Positions 48,676 through 57,458 are shown, counted from the stretch's first letter. The stretch: 64,000 nucleotides of DNA from Microbacterium sp. 4R-513 (GCF_011046485.1 NZ_CP049256.1:310001-374000), one strand, 5' to 3'. Program-made: numbers and translations. The notes: generated by a model not told the origin, from the sequence alone.

Positions 48676-50613
48676 TCAGCCGTCGACGACGGCGACGAGC
48701 TCGTCGAGGAAGGCCGCGAAGTCCGTGGCGCGGCGCACGATCCGCTGCACCGACTCGCGCTCCGAGAAGACCTCGACGAGCTGCTCGAACACCGTCTGGA
48801 ACGCCTCGCGATCCGTCTCGCTGAAGGCGACCAGCGCCACGACCTGCACGCGGCTCTCGCCCCAGAGGATCGAGGGGTCGGCGATCCCGACCGCGATGGC
48901 CGTGCGGGTCGCTGTCATGCCGAGCGCGTGCGGCACGGCGAGCGCGTCGGTGAACGCGGTCGACGAGAGGTGCTCGCGCTGGATCGCGCGCTCGACGTAG
49001 TCGTCGTCGATGACCCCGCGCGCCACGAGCAGGGCGCCGAGGCGCCGGATCACCGCGTCTTCGCCGGCCTCGGCATCCAGTCCCCTGACGAAGGCCGTCG
49101 GCTCGAAGTACCGCTCGAGCTCGGTGCGCAGCCGCGCCAGACGCCGCGCCCGGCGGATGCGCCCCGCCGCCGCCTGCACCCGCTCCACGTCGGCGTCGGT
49201 GAGGAACGGCTGGATTCGGACGATCCGGTCGGATGCCGCGCGCTCCGGTCCGGGGTCGATCGTGGTGAGCACGAGGTCGGTGTCGATCGAGGACCAGTCC
49301 GGATCGACGCGAGTCTCGACGCCGACGACCTCGATGGCCTGTCCGAGCGAGCGGTCGACCGACGAGCGCAGCAGCTCGTGCAGCTCGTAGTAGCCCGGGC
49401 ACACGATGGTCGCCGTGAGCAGCTGGTCGGCCTGCCGGCTCCGCTCCAGGCGCCCGCCGACGTGCATCGCGATGTAGGCGATCTCGTCGTCGAGGAGAGG
49501 GATGCCGAGGCTCTCGTGGAGGCCGTTCGCGATGTAGACGGCGACCTCGAAGATCATCGGGTACGAGGCCTTGAGCGACCGCGTGAGCGGATTGCGCGAC
49601 CACGCCTGCTCCTGCGCCCGCAGGCGGAGATTCTGCACGTGGAGGGCGAGTCGCAGGATGAAGTCCTCGTGCACGATGTCGACGAGGAACTCGGATGCCG
49701 CGGCCCCCACGACCTCGCGGACCGCCTGCTCGACCTCGGGGTCGAGGCGCTCGCGCACGTGCATCTTGGGCGCGGTCGCCCCGGGCGCGACGACGCGCGT
49801 CAGCACCAGCGACGCGAGATGCTGGAGGTCGCCCGTCCCGAGCTCCACGCCGAGGTGCTCGGCCGAGAGGCGGGCGAGGATCGCCGCCACCTCGGCGTTC
49901 GCCGGAGAAGCGGCGGCCGCCTGTCCGTCGAGCCCGCGGTCCTGCGCGACCCGGTCGGCCGCGATCGCGATGTGCATGACGACGTCGGCGATGCCGTACT
50001 CGTTGACGAAGTAGCCCAGCGACCCGAGCTCGGCCACGAGATCCGTCTTGAACGGGCCGAAGGCGCGGGCGCCGACGGAGGCGTCGCCCAACGTGCGGCG
50101 GAGTGCTTCGAGGTCGAACGACCCGGCATCCATCTCATCGTGCGCGAGGCGGCTGAGGAGGCGGCGCTGCGCCATCTCGGTCCCGCGCAGCCGCGCGCGG
50201 GACGCCGATCGCTCCAGGGTCAGCTCCGTTCCGCCGAGGAGGCCGCGCACGCGGGCGAGGTCCGCGTCGAGGGTGGCCGACGAGACGTGGAGCCGCTCGG
50301 CCGTCTCGAAGACGTCGATGCCGTCGGGCGAATCGAGAAGGGCACGGACCAGCGTGTGCAGACGGTCACGGGGGGTGCCGGCATCCGTCGTCCCGTTCGT
50401 CCGGAGGGCCGGCGCGGCATCGGGGCCGGCGCGATAGCCGAGGGGGCCCGACTCGATCACCGTCCCCTCGGGAACCCGGGCGTTGAGGGTCGTGACGTAG
50501 GAGCGGATGCTGCGCGGCGTGACCCCGAGGGCGTCGGCGAGAGTCGCCGCGGTCGCCCACTCGCCGTCGCGGACGAGCAGGGCGAGCAGGCGATCCTGTC
50601 TCGCTCGTGTCAC
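48676..50613 (-). CDS. mtlR: MtlR-type PTS-regulated transcriptional activator
   Basis: The 645-residue protein has the domain order of BglG/MtlR activators: N-terminal HTH (RARQDRLLALLVRDGEW), a second HTH-like Mga segment, two PRD domains with histidines (for example MHIAIAADR and IAMHVGGRLERS), an EIIB-like domain with VCPGYYELHELL, and an EIIA(Mtl)-like domain with ALAVPHALGM. Such proteins are switched by phosphorylation from HPr and EII and turn on mannitol genes. It is divergent from the PTS operon, exactly where a mannitol activator is expected. The start GTG 50613 is chosen because upstream codons have low coding character; 50829 is the limit of the open frame. Confidence 0.88.
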   Translation of the reverse strand: MTRARQDRLLALLVRDGEWATAATLADALGVTPRSIRSYVTTLNARVPEGTVIESGPLGYRAGPDAAPALRTNGTTDAGTPRDRLHTLVRALLDSPDGIDVFETAERLHVSSATLDADLARVRGLLGGTELTLERSASRARLRGTEMAQRRLLSRLAHDEMDAGSFDLEALRRTLGDASVGARAFGPFKTDLVAELGSLGYFVNEYGIADVVMHIAIAADRVAQDRGLDGQAAAASPANAEVAAILARLSAEHLGVELGTGDLQHLASLVLTRVVAPGATAPKMHVRERLDPEVEQAVREVVGAAASEFLVDIVHEDFILRLALHVQNLRLRAQEQAWSRNPLTRSLKASYPMIFEVAVYIANGLHESLGIPLLDDEIAYIAMHVGGRLERSRQADQLLTATIVCPGYYELHELLRSSVDRSLGQAIEVVGVETRVDPDWSSIDTDLVLTTIDPGPERAASDRIVRIQPFLTDADVERVQAAAGRIRRARRLARLRTELERYFEPTAFVRGLDAEAGEDAVIRRLGALLVARGVIDDDYVERAIQREHLSSTAFTDALAVPHALGMTATRTAIAVGIADPSILWGESRVQVVALVAFSETDREAFQTVFEQLVEVFSERESVQRIVRRATDFAAFLDELVAVVDG

Positions 50614-50725
50614 CGCGTCCTCCGCCCGCGCTCCGCCCTCGGCTGCGCCGTCACCAGTCAACCACGGGGCGGGAGGCGCGATCCGCGCCCCCGCCGATCT
50701 TCCGGAGGGGCGGAAGAAGACGTGG

Positions 50726-50754
50726 TTGTCCGCTCCCAGCGTTTTCACAAGAAT
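50726..50754 (+). promoter_or_regulatory. Promoter of the PTS/mannitol operon
   Basis: TTGTCC (50726-50731) and AAGAAT (50749-50754) are 17 bp apart, in the 164-bp gap shared with mtlR. The start point would lie near 50761, followed by AAGGAGG 8 nt before the ATG at 50778. GTGGTTG overlaps the -35 box; similar GTGGTTGAC and GCGGTTGACC occur on the minus strand near 50656-50664 and 54902-54911 and could be activator sites. Confidence 0.42.
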
Positions 50755-50777
50755 GGCCACACGAAGGAGGCGGATCG

Positions 50778-51125
50778 ATGAGGATCCTCGTGGTCTGCGG
50801 AGCCGGTGCCTCGAGCACCTTCGTCGCACAGCGCGTGCGACACGCTGCCCACGACCAGGGACTCGCCTATTCCGCCTTCGCCGGCACCGAGCAGTCGCTT
50901 CCGATCGACCTCGATGCCGCCGACGTCGTCCTCGTCGGACCGCACCTGGTGCACGCGCTCGACCGCATCGAGCGCGACGCCGCGGTCCGCGGGACGACAG
51001 TGGTGCTGCTGCCGTCCGACATCTTCATGGATCTCGACGGAACGCGGACGCTTCAACTCGTCCGCGACGCGGTCGGAGGCTCCGGGGGGACCCTTCCGAC
51101 CGCGAGCGGCGTCACGCCCCCGTGA
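50778..51125 (+). CDS. Orphan PTS EIIB-like protein (lactose/cellobiose type)
   Basis: The 115-residue protein starts at ATG 50778 behind a near-perfect AAGGAGG. ILVVCGAGASSTFVAQRVR is the phosphocysteine loop of class IIB (Lac/cellobiose) proteins, and ADVVLVGPHLVHAL fits the rest of the fold. It has no matching EIIC of that class nearby, since the mannitol permease at 53259 brings its own EIIB. It may deliver phosphate to a transporter elsewhere or serve regulation, for example by talking to the divergent PRD regulator. It is the first gene of the PTS operon and is separated from ptsH by 51 bp. Confidence 0.8.
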   Translation: MRILVVCGAGASSTFVAQRVRHAAHDQGLAYSAFAGTEQSLPIDLDAADVVLVGPHLVHALDRIERDAAVRGTTVVLLPSDIFMDLDGTRTLQLVRDAVGGSGGTLPTASGVTPP

Positions 51126-51176
51126 GACGGCTCCCGAATGCTCGTACGACAGCTGAACCGAACTGAGAGGAACGAC

Positions 51177-51452
51177 ATGGCCCCCATCTCGCGCACCGTG
51201 CGGATCGGCTCATCGCACGGCCTTCACGCCCGCCCGGCGAAGCTCTTCGCGCAGGCGGCCAAGGATGCCGGCATCCCGATCACGGTCGCGAAGGACTCGG
51301 GCTCACCGGTCAACGCCGCCAGCATCCTGGGAGTGATCGCGCTCGGCGTCGAGCAGGGCGACTACGTGACCCTCACGGCCGACGGCGACGGCGCCGAGGC
51401 GGCGCTCGACAACCTCGCCGAACTCCTCACGACCGACCACGACGCGGAGTAG
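51177..51452 (+). CDS. ptsH: Phosphocarrier protein HPr
   Basis: The 91-residue protein is a standard HPr: IGSSHGLHARPAKLFAQAA contains the phosphohistidine (His17), and SPVNAASILGVIALG contains the serine (about 49) that HPr kinase would use where present. It accepts phosphate from EI and passes it to EIIA. It is encoded 3 bp before ptsI. GAGAGG 5-10 nt upstream of ATG 51177 is the ribosome-binding site; an in-frame ATG at 51138 lacks one. Confidence 0.96.
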   Translation: MAPISRTVRIGSSHGLHARPAKLFAQAAKDAGIPITVAKDSGSPVNAASILGVIALGVEQGDYVTLTADGDGAEAALDNLAELLTTDHDAE

Positions 51453-51455
51453 ACG

Positions 51456-53147
51456 ATGACGGAACTGCGGGGAGTCGGAATCGGGCTGGGCGTCGCCCAG
51501 GGTCCCGTCGCGCGAATGGCCGAGCCGCTGCCTGCGCCGAGCGACGCGCCGAGCACGCTGAGCGCCGAGGAGGAGACGGCACGGGTCCGGGATGCCGTGG
51601 CCGCCGTCGCCCGAGAGCTCGAGAAGCGCGGGGCGCTGGCCGGAGGCGCCGCGCGAGACGTGCTCGAGGCGCAGGCGATGATGGCCGAGGACCCGACGCT
51701 CGAGCAGGAGGTCGACGATCGCCTCGCCCAGGGCCGGACGGGCGAGTTCGCCGTGTTCGACGCCTTCGCGTCGTTCCGGGACCAGCTCACCGCCCTCGGC
51801 GGCTACCTCGGCGAGCGCGCCGCAGACCTCGACGACGTCGCGCAGCGCGTCATCGCCCGCCTGCGCGGTGTGCCGGCTCCGGGCGTGCCCGATCCGGGGC
51901 ATCCGTTCGTCCTCGTCGCGAAGGACCTCGCGCCGGCCGACACGGCCCTCCTCGACCTCGACAAGGTGCTCGCACTCGTCACGACGGAGGGCGGACCCAC
52001 GTCGCACACGGCGATCCTCGCCCGGGAGAAGTCGATCGTCGCGGTCGTCGGCGCCGCCGCCGCGAAGGACCTTGCCGAGGGCGAGACGGTGATCGTGGAT
52101 GCCGCGGCCGGCGTCGTCACGACGCAGCCGACCACCGAGGAGCTCGAGCGGGCGCAGAACCGCGCCGCCGCCCGCGCGGCGCAGGCATCCGCTCCCCTGA
52201 CTCCCGGTGCCCTCGCGGACGGCACGGCCATCCCGCTCCTCGCCAACCTCGGCAAGCCCGAGGGTGCGCTCGAGGCCGTGGCGCTCGGGGCGGAGGGGGT
52301 CGGCCTCTTCCGCACGGAGTTCCTCTTCCTGAGCTCGAGCCAGGCACCCACGGTCGAGCAGCAGCGCGAGTCCTACACGGCCCTCCTCTCGGCCTTCCCC
52401 GGCAAGAAGGTCGTCGTGCGCGTGCTCGACGCGGGTGCGGACAAGCCGCTCGCCTTCCTCAACGACGCGCACGAGGAGAACCCGGCCCTGGGCCTCCGGG
52501 GCATCCGCGCCCTGCGGGCGAGCGAGGACATCCTGCGCGAGCAGCTGACGGCTCTGGCCGAAGCGGATGCCGCGACCCGCCAGCTGCCGGACGGGCCGGC
52601 CGACCTCTGGGTCATGGCCCCCATGATCGCGACGGTCGAGGAGACCGAGTACTTCACCACCCTGGCCCGTGAGTACGGCATCAAGACCGCCGGAGTCATG
52701 GTCGAGGTGCCGTCGTCGGCTCTGCTCGCCGACCGGGTGCTGCGGGTCGCCGACTTCGCGTCGATCGGGACCAACGACCTCACGCAGTACACGCTGGCCG
52801 CCGACCGCCTCCTCGGCTCGGTCGCGTCGTTCCAGGATCCGTGGCATCCCGCGGTGCTGACCCTCATCCGCGACGTCGGCCAGGCCGGTCGCGAGCACTC
52901 GAAGCCCGTCGGGATCTGCGGCGAGGCCGCCGCGGATCCGCTCCTGGCCGTCGTGCTCGTGGGCCTCGGAGCCACGAGCCTCTCGATGGCGCCCACCGCT
53001 CTCGCCGACGTCCGCGCGTCGCTGCTGCAGTACACCCTCGCCGAGGCGCGCGGAATCGCCGAAGCGGCCCTTGCCGCCGACGATGCGGCATCCGCCCGAA
53101 CCGCGGCCCGCGAGGCCGCCGACCAGGCCGCGAGCGCGGCCGCCTAG
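51456..53147 (+). CDS. ptsI: PTS enzyme I
   Basis: The 563-residue protein is phosphoenolpyruvate-protein phosphotransferase. TTEGGPTSHTAILAREKS holds His184, the site phosphorylated by PEP. The C-terminal PEP-binding barrel has GLFRTEFLFLSS, VRVLDAGADKPL, GTNDLTQYTLA and GICGEAAADPLL, with the catalytic cysteine in the last. With HPr it powers the mannitol EII proteins that follow. The last 25 residues are alanine-rich and probably flexible. The gene ends in a TAG that is also the first base of a triple tandem repeat. Confidence 0.97.
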   Translation: MTELRGVGIGLGVAQGPVARMAEPLPAPSDAPSTLSAEEETARVRDAVAAVARELEKRGALAGGAARDVLEAQAMMAEDPTLEQEVDDRLAQGRTGEFAVFDAFASFRDQLTALGGYLGERAADLDDVAQRVIARLRGVPAPGVPDPGHPFVLVAKDLAPADTALLDLDKVLALVTTEGGPTSHTAILAREKSIVAVVGAAAAKDLAEGETVIVDAAAGVVTTQPTTEELERAQNRAAARAAQASAPLTPGALADGTAIPLLANLGKPEGALEAVALGAEGVGLFRTEFLFLSSSQAPTVEQQRESYTALLSAFPGKKVVVRVLDAGADKPLAFLNDAHEENPALGLRGIRALRASEDILREQLTALAEADAATRQLPDGPADLWVMAPMIATVEETEYFTTLAREYGIKTAGVMVEVPSSALLADRVLRVADFASIGTNDLTQYTLAADRLLGSVASFQDPWHPAVLTLIRDVGQAGREHSKPVGICGEAAADPLLAVVLVGLGATSLSMAPTALADVRASLLQYTLAEARGIAEAALAADDAASARTAAREAADQAASAAA

Positions 53148-53243
53148 CCGCACCGCGGCGAGGGAAGAACCGAAGAAAGCCGCACCGCGGCGAGGGAAGA
53201 ACCGAAGAAAGCCGCACCCGCGGCGAGGGAAGAACCGAAGAAA
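53147..53243 (+). repeat. Three tandem 32-33-bp repeats upstream of mtlA
   Basis: Copies at 53147-53178, 53179-53210 and 53211-53243; the first two are identical and the third has one extra C. Each unit goes from GCCGCACCGCGGCG to a purine-rich GAAGAACCGAAGAAA. The last copy leads directly into AAAAGGAG, the ribosome-binding site of mtlA at 53259. They lie within the operon, so they are transcribed and untranslated. Confidence 0.93.
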
Positions 53244-53258
53244 AAAGGAGACACAGTA

Positions 53259-54830
53259 ATGACAACGGCGTCAGTACCCGCCCCCGTGGCGGGTGGCACG
53301 AGCCGGGCGCGAGTCGGAGTCCAGCGCTTCGGCACGTTCCTGTCCGGCATGATCATGCCGAACATCCCCGCGCTCATCGCGTGGGGCATCTTCACCGCCT
53401 TCTTCATCGACGTGGGCTGGACTCCGGTCGCCGCACTGGCGACGATCGTCGGTCCCTTCATCCACTACCTGCTGCCGATCCTCATCGCCTACACGGGCGG
53501 CAGCATGGTCTACGGCATCCGCGGCGGAGTCGTGGGCGCCATCGGCACCTTCGGCGCCATCGCGGGCTCGGACTACCTCATCGCGCAGTTCAACGCGAGC
53601 CTGCCGGAGGGCGATGCCCCGCTCGGCCAGGTGCACATGTTCATCGGCGCGATGATCATGGGCCCGCTCTCCGCGTACACGATGAAGTGGCTCGACTCGC
53701 TGTGGGAGGGGAAGATCCGGGCGGGCTTCGAGATGCTCGTCAACATGTTCTCGGCCGGCATCTGGGGCTTCGTGATGGCGATCGTCGGCTTCTACCCGAT
53801 CGCGTGGGTCGTCAACGGCATCATGCAGATCCTCTCCAACGCCGTCGGCTGGCTCGTCGAGACGAACCTGCTGCCGCTGACGAGCATCGTGATCGAGCCG
53901 GCGAAGGTGTTCTTCCTGAACAACGCCATCAACCACGGCGTGCTCACCCCGCTCGGCCTGCAGGAGTCCGCGGACTCGGGATCGTCGATCCTCTTCCTCC
54001 TCGAGGCCAACCCCGGCCCCGGCGTGGGTCTGCTCCTCGCGTTCACGTTCTTCGGCATCGGGGCGGCGCGCGCGTCGGCACCGGGCGCGGCCGTCATCCA
54101 GTTCTTCGGCGGCATCCACGAGGTGTACTTCCCGTACGCGCTCATGAAGCCGATGCTGATCCTCGCCCTCATCGGCGGCGGCATGACCGGCGTCACGACC
54201 AACATGCTCCTCGGCGGGGCACTGCGAGCCCCGGCGGCACCGGGCAGCATCTTCGCGGTCATCGCGCAGATCGCACCCGGCAAGTACTTCGCCGTGCTGC
54301 TGTCGGTGCTCCTTGCCGCCGTGGTGACCTTCCTCATCGCGGCCGTCATCCTGCGGGCCTCCCGCAAGCGCGACCTCGAGGCCATGGCCCTGACGGACGA
54401 CGCCTTCGGCGCGGCGATCACCCAGACCGAGGCCGCCAAGGGCAAGAGCTCCGACGCCCTCGCGAACCTCCGCGGCGGCGCGGCGACGCAGGTCGACGGC
54501 CGTGGCGGCCCGGGCACGGGCATGGAGAAGGAGATCCGCAACATCGTGTTCGCGTGCGACGCGGGCATGGGGTCGTCGGCGATGGGCGCGAGCGTCCTGC
54601 GCAACAAGATCAAGAAGGCGGGCATCGAGGATGTCACGGTCGTCAACAAGGCGATCTCGAACCTCGACTCCTCCGCCGACCTGGTCATCACGCAGAACCA
54701 GCTGACGGACCGCGCGCGTCAGCAGACGCCCGGTGCGGTCCACGTCTCGGTCGACAACTTCATGAATTCGCCGCGCTACGACGAGGTCGTCGACCTCGTC
54801 CGCGCGCAGCATCAGGACGCCGAGGCGTAA
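53259..54830 (+). CDS. mtlA: Mannitol PTS permease EIICB
   Basis: The 523-residue protein brings mannitol in as mannitol-1-phosphate. Residues about 20-365 form the membrane EIIC domain, with GGIHEVYFPYALMKP holding the glutamate of the GIxE motif. After a linker rich in Ala, Gly and Gln (about 370-420), a C-terminal EIIB domain has IVFACDAGMGSSAMGA with the phosphocysteine. The fused EIIA found in E. coli MtlA is absent and encoded separately as mtlF. AAAAGGAG lies about 10 nt before the ATG. It is followed by a hairpin and then mtlF. Confidence 0.96.
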   Translation: MTTASVPAPVAGGTSRARVGVQRFGTFLSGMIMPNIPALIAWGIFTAFFIDVGWTPVAALATIVGPFIHYLLPILIAYTGGSMVYGIRGGVVGAIGTFGAIAGSDYLIAQFNASLPEGDAPLGQVHMFIGAMIMGPLSAYTMKWLDSLWEGKIRAGFEMLVNMFSAGIWGFVMAIVGFYPIAWVVNGIMQILSNAVGWLVETNLLPLTSIVIEPAKVFFLNNAINHGVLTPLGLQESADSGSSILFLLEANPGPGVGLLLAFTFFGIGAARASAPGAAVIQFFGGIHEVYFPYALMKPMLILALIGGGMTGVTTNMLLGGALRAPAAPGSIFAVIAQIAPGKYFAVLLSVLLAAVVTFLIAAVILRASRKRDLEAMALTDDAFGAAITQTEAAKGKSSDALANLRGGAATQVDGRGGPGTGMEKEIRNIVFACDAGMGSSAMGASVLRNKIKKAGIEDVTVVNKAISNLDSSADLVITQNQLTDRARQQTPGAVHVSVDNFMNSPRYDEVVDLVRAQHQDAEA

Positions 54831-54842
54831 CAGCCGAGGCCC

Positions 54843-54894
54843 GAAGACGCTCTGGGGTCGGATGTGCGCGATGCCCCGGCCCCAGAGTCTTCGG
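54843..54894 (+). terminator. Hairpin between mtlA and mtlF
   Basis: CGAAGAC plus CTCTGGGG pair with CCCCAGAGTCTTCG across a 22-nt loop, with one bulged G. There is no T tract. It could end part of the transcripts after mtlA or protect the 3' end of the upstream message, giving less mtlF and mtlD product. Confidence 0.45.
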
Positions 54895-54977
54895 CGCTCC
54901 TGGTCAACCGCTGGACAGACGTCGGCGGTCGATAGTGGACTGGGCAGCAGTCATCCGTTTCGAGAAAGGCGTGAACC

Positions 54978-55418
54978 ATGGCACGTGACGTCCTCAGCAT
55001 CGGCCAGGTGCGGATCCACTCCGGAGGAGCGTCCCGAGAGGACGCGATGAAGGAGGCCGCCGACATCCTCGAGGCCGCGGGTGCCGTCACCAGCGCCTAC
55101 TTCGACGCGATGCAGCAGCGGGAGCAGACCGTCTCGACCTATATGGGCAACGAGCTCGCGATCCCGCACGGCACGAACGAGACGAAGCAGACGATCCTCG
55201 CGTCGGGGCTCTCGGTCGTCCGCTACGACGGCGGCGTCGACTGGGACGGAGAGCCCGTGACGTTCGTCATCGGCATCGCCGGCAAGGGCGACGAGCACCT
55301 CGAGATCCTCTCGCAGATCGCGCTCCTGTTCTCGGACGAGGACGAGGTCGAGCGCCTCAAGCAGGCGCAGACGCCCGAGGAGCTCTACCGGCTGCTCGGC
55401 ACCGTCAACGAGTCATGA
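54978..55418 (+). CDS. mtlF: Mannitol-specific PTS EIIA
   Basis: The 146-residue protein is the EIIA of the mannitol/fructose class: NELAIPHGTNE holds His64, the phosphorylated residue, and VIGIAGKGDEHLEILSQIALLF is the family signature. It passes phosphate from HPr to the EIIB cysteine of MtlA. AAAGG is 9-13 nt before the ATG. The start of mtlD overlaps its stop by 4 bp. The 147-bp gap before it holds a hairpin and GATAGT near 54930, so an internal promoter is possible. Confidence 0.95.
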   Translation: MARDVLSIGQVRIHSGGASREDAMKEAADILEAAGAVTSAYFDAMQQREQTVSTYMGNELAIPHGTNETKQTILASGLSVVRYDGGVDWDGEPVTFVIGIAGKGDEHLEILSQIALLFSDEDEVERLKQAQTPEELYRLLGTVNES

Positions 55419-56566
55419 AGGCCGTCCACTTCGGCGCCGGGAACATCGGGCGCGGCTTCGTCGGCCTGCTCCTGCACGAGGGCGGGTACGACCTCGTCTT
55501 CTCGGATGTCGCGGCCCCGCTCGTCGATGCGATCAACGCCGTCGACGAGTACACGGTCCACGAGGTCGGCGAGGGCGGGCGCGACACCGTCGTCACCGGC
55601 TTCCGTGCGATCAACAGCGCGACGCACCCCGACGAGGTGATCGACGAGGTCGCGACCGCCAATGTCGTGACGACCGCGGTCGGGCCGACGATCCTCAAGT
55701 TCGTCGCTCCGCACATCCTCTCCGCCCTCGCGCTGCGCGACCCGTCGTCGCCGCCCCTGCAGGTCATGGCCTGCGAGAATGCGATCAACGCGACCGACCT
55801 GCTGCGCGACGAGATCCGCGCGCAGGCTGGCGACGCGTGGGAGGCGATCCAGGGGCGGGCCGTCTTCGCCAACACCGCGGTCGACCGGATCGTCCCGGCC
55901 CAGCCCGAAGGCGGAGGCGTCGACGTGACGGTCGAGCCGTTCTTCGAGTGGGCGATCGAGCGCCTGCCCTTCGGTGACGATCCGCCCGACATCCCGGGTG
56001 CCCACTTCGTGGACGATCTGGGGCCGTACATCGAGCGCAAGCTCTTCACCGTCAACACGGGGCATGCGACGACCGCGTACTTCGGCGCCCAGTCCGGCGT
56101 CGAGACGATCGCGCAGGCCCTCTCCGACGATGCGATCGCCGCGCGGGTCGCCGCGACTCTGGAAGAGACCTCGGCCCTGCTCGCCGCCAAGCACGGTCTC
56201 GACCCGGCCGATCTCGCGCAGTACCGCGAGACGATCCTCCGTCGCTTCCGCAACGACGCCCTCCCCGACACGGTGTGGCGGGTCGGCAGGCAGCCGCTGC
56301 GCAAGCTGTCGCGCAACGAGCGGTTCATCGGACCGGCGGCCGAGGCCGCCGAGCGAGGACTGTCGACCGACGCGCTCGTCGCCGCGATGGGCGCTGCCCT
56401 CGCCTTCGAAGACGCCGAGGACGAGCAGTCGGTGCAGCTGCAGGCGCAGCTGCGGGAACAGGATGCCGCGTCCTTCACCGCCGCCGTCACCGGTCTCGAG
56501 CGGGAGCATCCGCTGTTCCCGAAGGTCGAAGAAGTCGTCGCGGCGCGGCAATCCCAGCTCGTCTGA
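55415..56566 (+). CDS. mtlD: Mannitol-1-phosphate 5-dehydrogenase
   Basis: The 383-residue enzyme oxidises mannitol-1-phosphate to fructose-6-phosphate with NAD+. MKAVHFGAGNIGRGFVGLLL is the Rossmann start, TAVGPTILKFVAPHI and NTAVDRIVP are family blocks, and KLFTVNTGHATTAYFG contains the conserved active-site lysine and histidine. It is the last gene of the mannitol unit and overlaps mtlF (ATGA). The next gene starts 95 bp later with its own leaderless promoter. Confidence 0.96.
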   Translation: MKAVHFGAGNIGRGFVGLLLHEGGYDLVFSDVAAPLVDAINAVDEYTVHEVGEGGRDTVVTGFRAINSATHPDEVIDEVATANVVTTAVGPTILKFVAPHILSALALRDPSSPPLQVMACENAINATDLLRDEIRAQAGDAWEAIQGRAVFANTAVDRIVPAQPEGGGVDVTVEPFFEWAIERLPFGDDPPDIPGAHFVDDLGPYIERKLFTVNTGHATTAYFGAQSGVETIAQALSDDAIAARVAATLEETSALLAAKHGLDPADLAQYRETILRRFRNDALPDTVWRVGRQPLRKLSRNERFIGPAAEAAERGLSTDALVAAMGAALAFEDAEDEQSVQLQAQLREQDAASFTAAVTGLEREHPLFPKVEEVVAARQSQLV

Positions 56567-56647
56567 GAGCGCTTGGCCCGCTCGGCGACCGGCACCGTCC
56601 GGTCGCCGAGCGGGCCGTCGCTGATCCGGGCCGTACCTGACCGCCGG

Positions 56648-56653
56648 TACGCT
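56648..56653 (+). promoter_or_regulatory. -10 box of the alpha/beta hydrolase gene (leaderless)
   Basis: TACGCT ends 7 nt before GTG 56661. A GTG at 56655 is in frame but would lie only one base from this box, so 56661 is the better start. Confidence 0.42.
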
Positions 56654-56660
56654 CGTGGCT

Positions 56661-57458
56661 GTGACCGACCCTGACGCCTCGCCCGCGCCGACCGAAGACC
56701 AGCCGCCCAGCGCCCGCCGACGCCGCGGTCTCCGGGTCATCTGGTGGGTGCTCGCCGGCATCGGCGTGCTCATCCTCGCCGCCGTCGTGGGGATCGTCAT
56801 CTGGAGCCAGGTCGGTGTCATGCAGGCCGAGCCGGAGCCACTCGCGGCTGTGAAGGCCGACGACCGCATCGTGATCAGCGACGAGCCGGACGGCATCATC
56901 ATGACGCCGGCCGAGGGCCGGTCGCACGTCGGGCTCGTCTTCATCCCCGGCGCCAAGGTCGACCCGTGGGCCTACGCCTCGAAGCTGTCGGGCCTCGTGG
57001 CCGACAAGGGCGTCACCGTGGTCATCACGAAGCCGTGGCTCAACCTCGCCTTCTTCGATCTGAGGCCCCTCGGCTCGTTCACGACGCTCGCGCCCGCCGT
57101 GCGCGAGTGGATGGTCGGCGGGCATTCGCTCGGCGGCGTCCGCTCGTGCCAGCTCGCCACGCAGGCCGAGGCGCTCGTGCTCTTCGGCTCGTACTGCGCC
57201 CAGGACCTCTCGGAATGGCAGCAGCCGGTGCTCAGCATCTCGGGGAGCGAGGACGGACTCTCCACGCCCGAGAAGATCGCCGAGGCTCAGCGCCTCCTCC
57301 CCCGCGACGCCGAGATGGTCGAGGTCGACGGGGCGAGCCACTCGTCGTTCGGCGACTACGGACCCCAGCCCGGCGACGGCACGCCCACGATCTCCGACGA
57401 GGAGATGACGGCGGAGATCACGCGCCTCGTCGGCCGCGTGGCATCCTCTCTGAACTGA
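56661..57458 (+). CDS. Membrane-anchored alpha/beta hydrolase
   Basis: The 265-residue protein has a basic N-terminus, one membrane helix (about residues 27-48) and an outward-facing alpha/beta-hydrolase domain. WMVGGHSLGGVRS is the nucleophile elbow (Ser in GHSLGG), SGSEDGLST carries the likely acid, and GASHSSFGDYG the catalytic histidine. VGLVFIPGAKVDPWAYA resembles the carboxymethylenebutenolidase/DUF-type alpha/beta family (Abhydrolase_5). The substrate is unknown; the cap region is small. The start GTG is chosen from the -10 position. It stands alone between mtlD and the monooxygenase operon. Confidence 0.87.
   Translation: MTDPDASPAPTEDQPPSARRRRGLRVIWWVLAGIGVLILAAVVGIVIWSQVGVMQAEPEPLAAVKADDRIVISDEPDGIIMTPAEGRSHVGLVFIPGAKVDPWAYASKLSGLVADKGVTVVITKPWLNLAFFDLRPLGSFTTLAPAVREWMVGGHSLGGVRSCQLATQAEALVLFGSYCAQDLSEWQQPVLSISGSEDGLSTPEKIAEAQRLLPRDAEMVEVDGASHSSFGDYGPQPGDGTPTISDEEMTAEITRLVGRVASSLN

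Noticed and set aside
53147..53243. CRISPR-like array
   Set aside because: The three repeats follow each other without spacers and no cas gene is near.
52841..54988. 715-residue open frame on the plus strand
   Set aside because: Arg-rich shadow of ptsI, mtlA and the following gap; the recognisable PTS proteins are in another frame.
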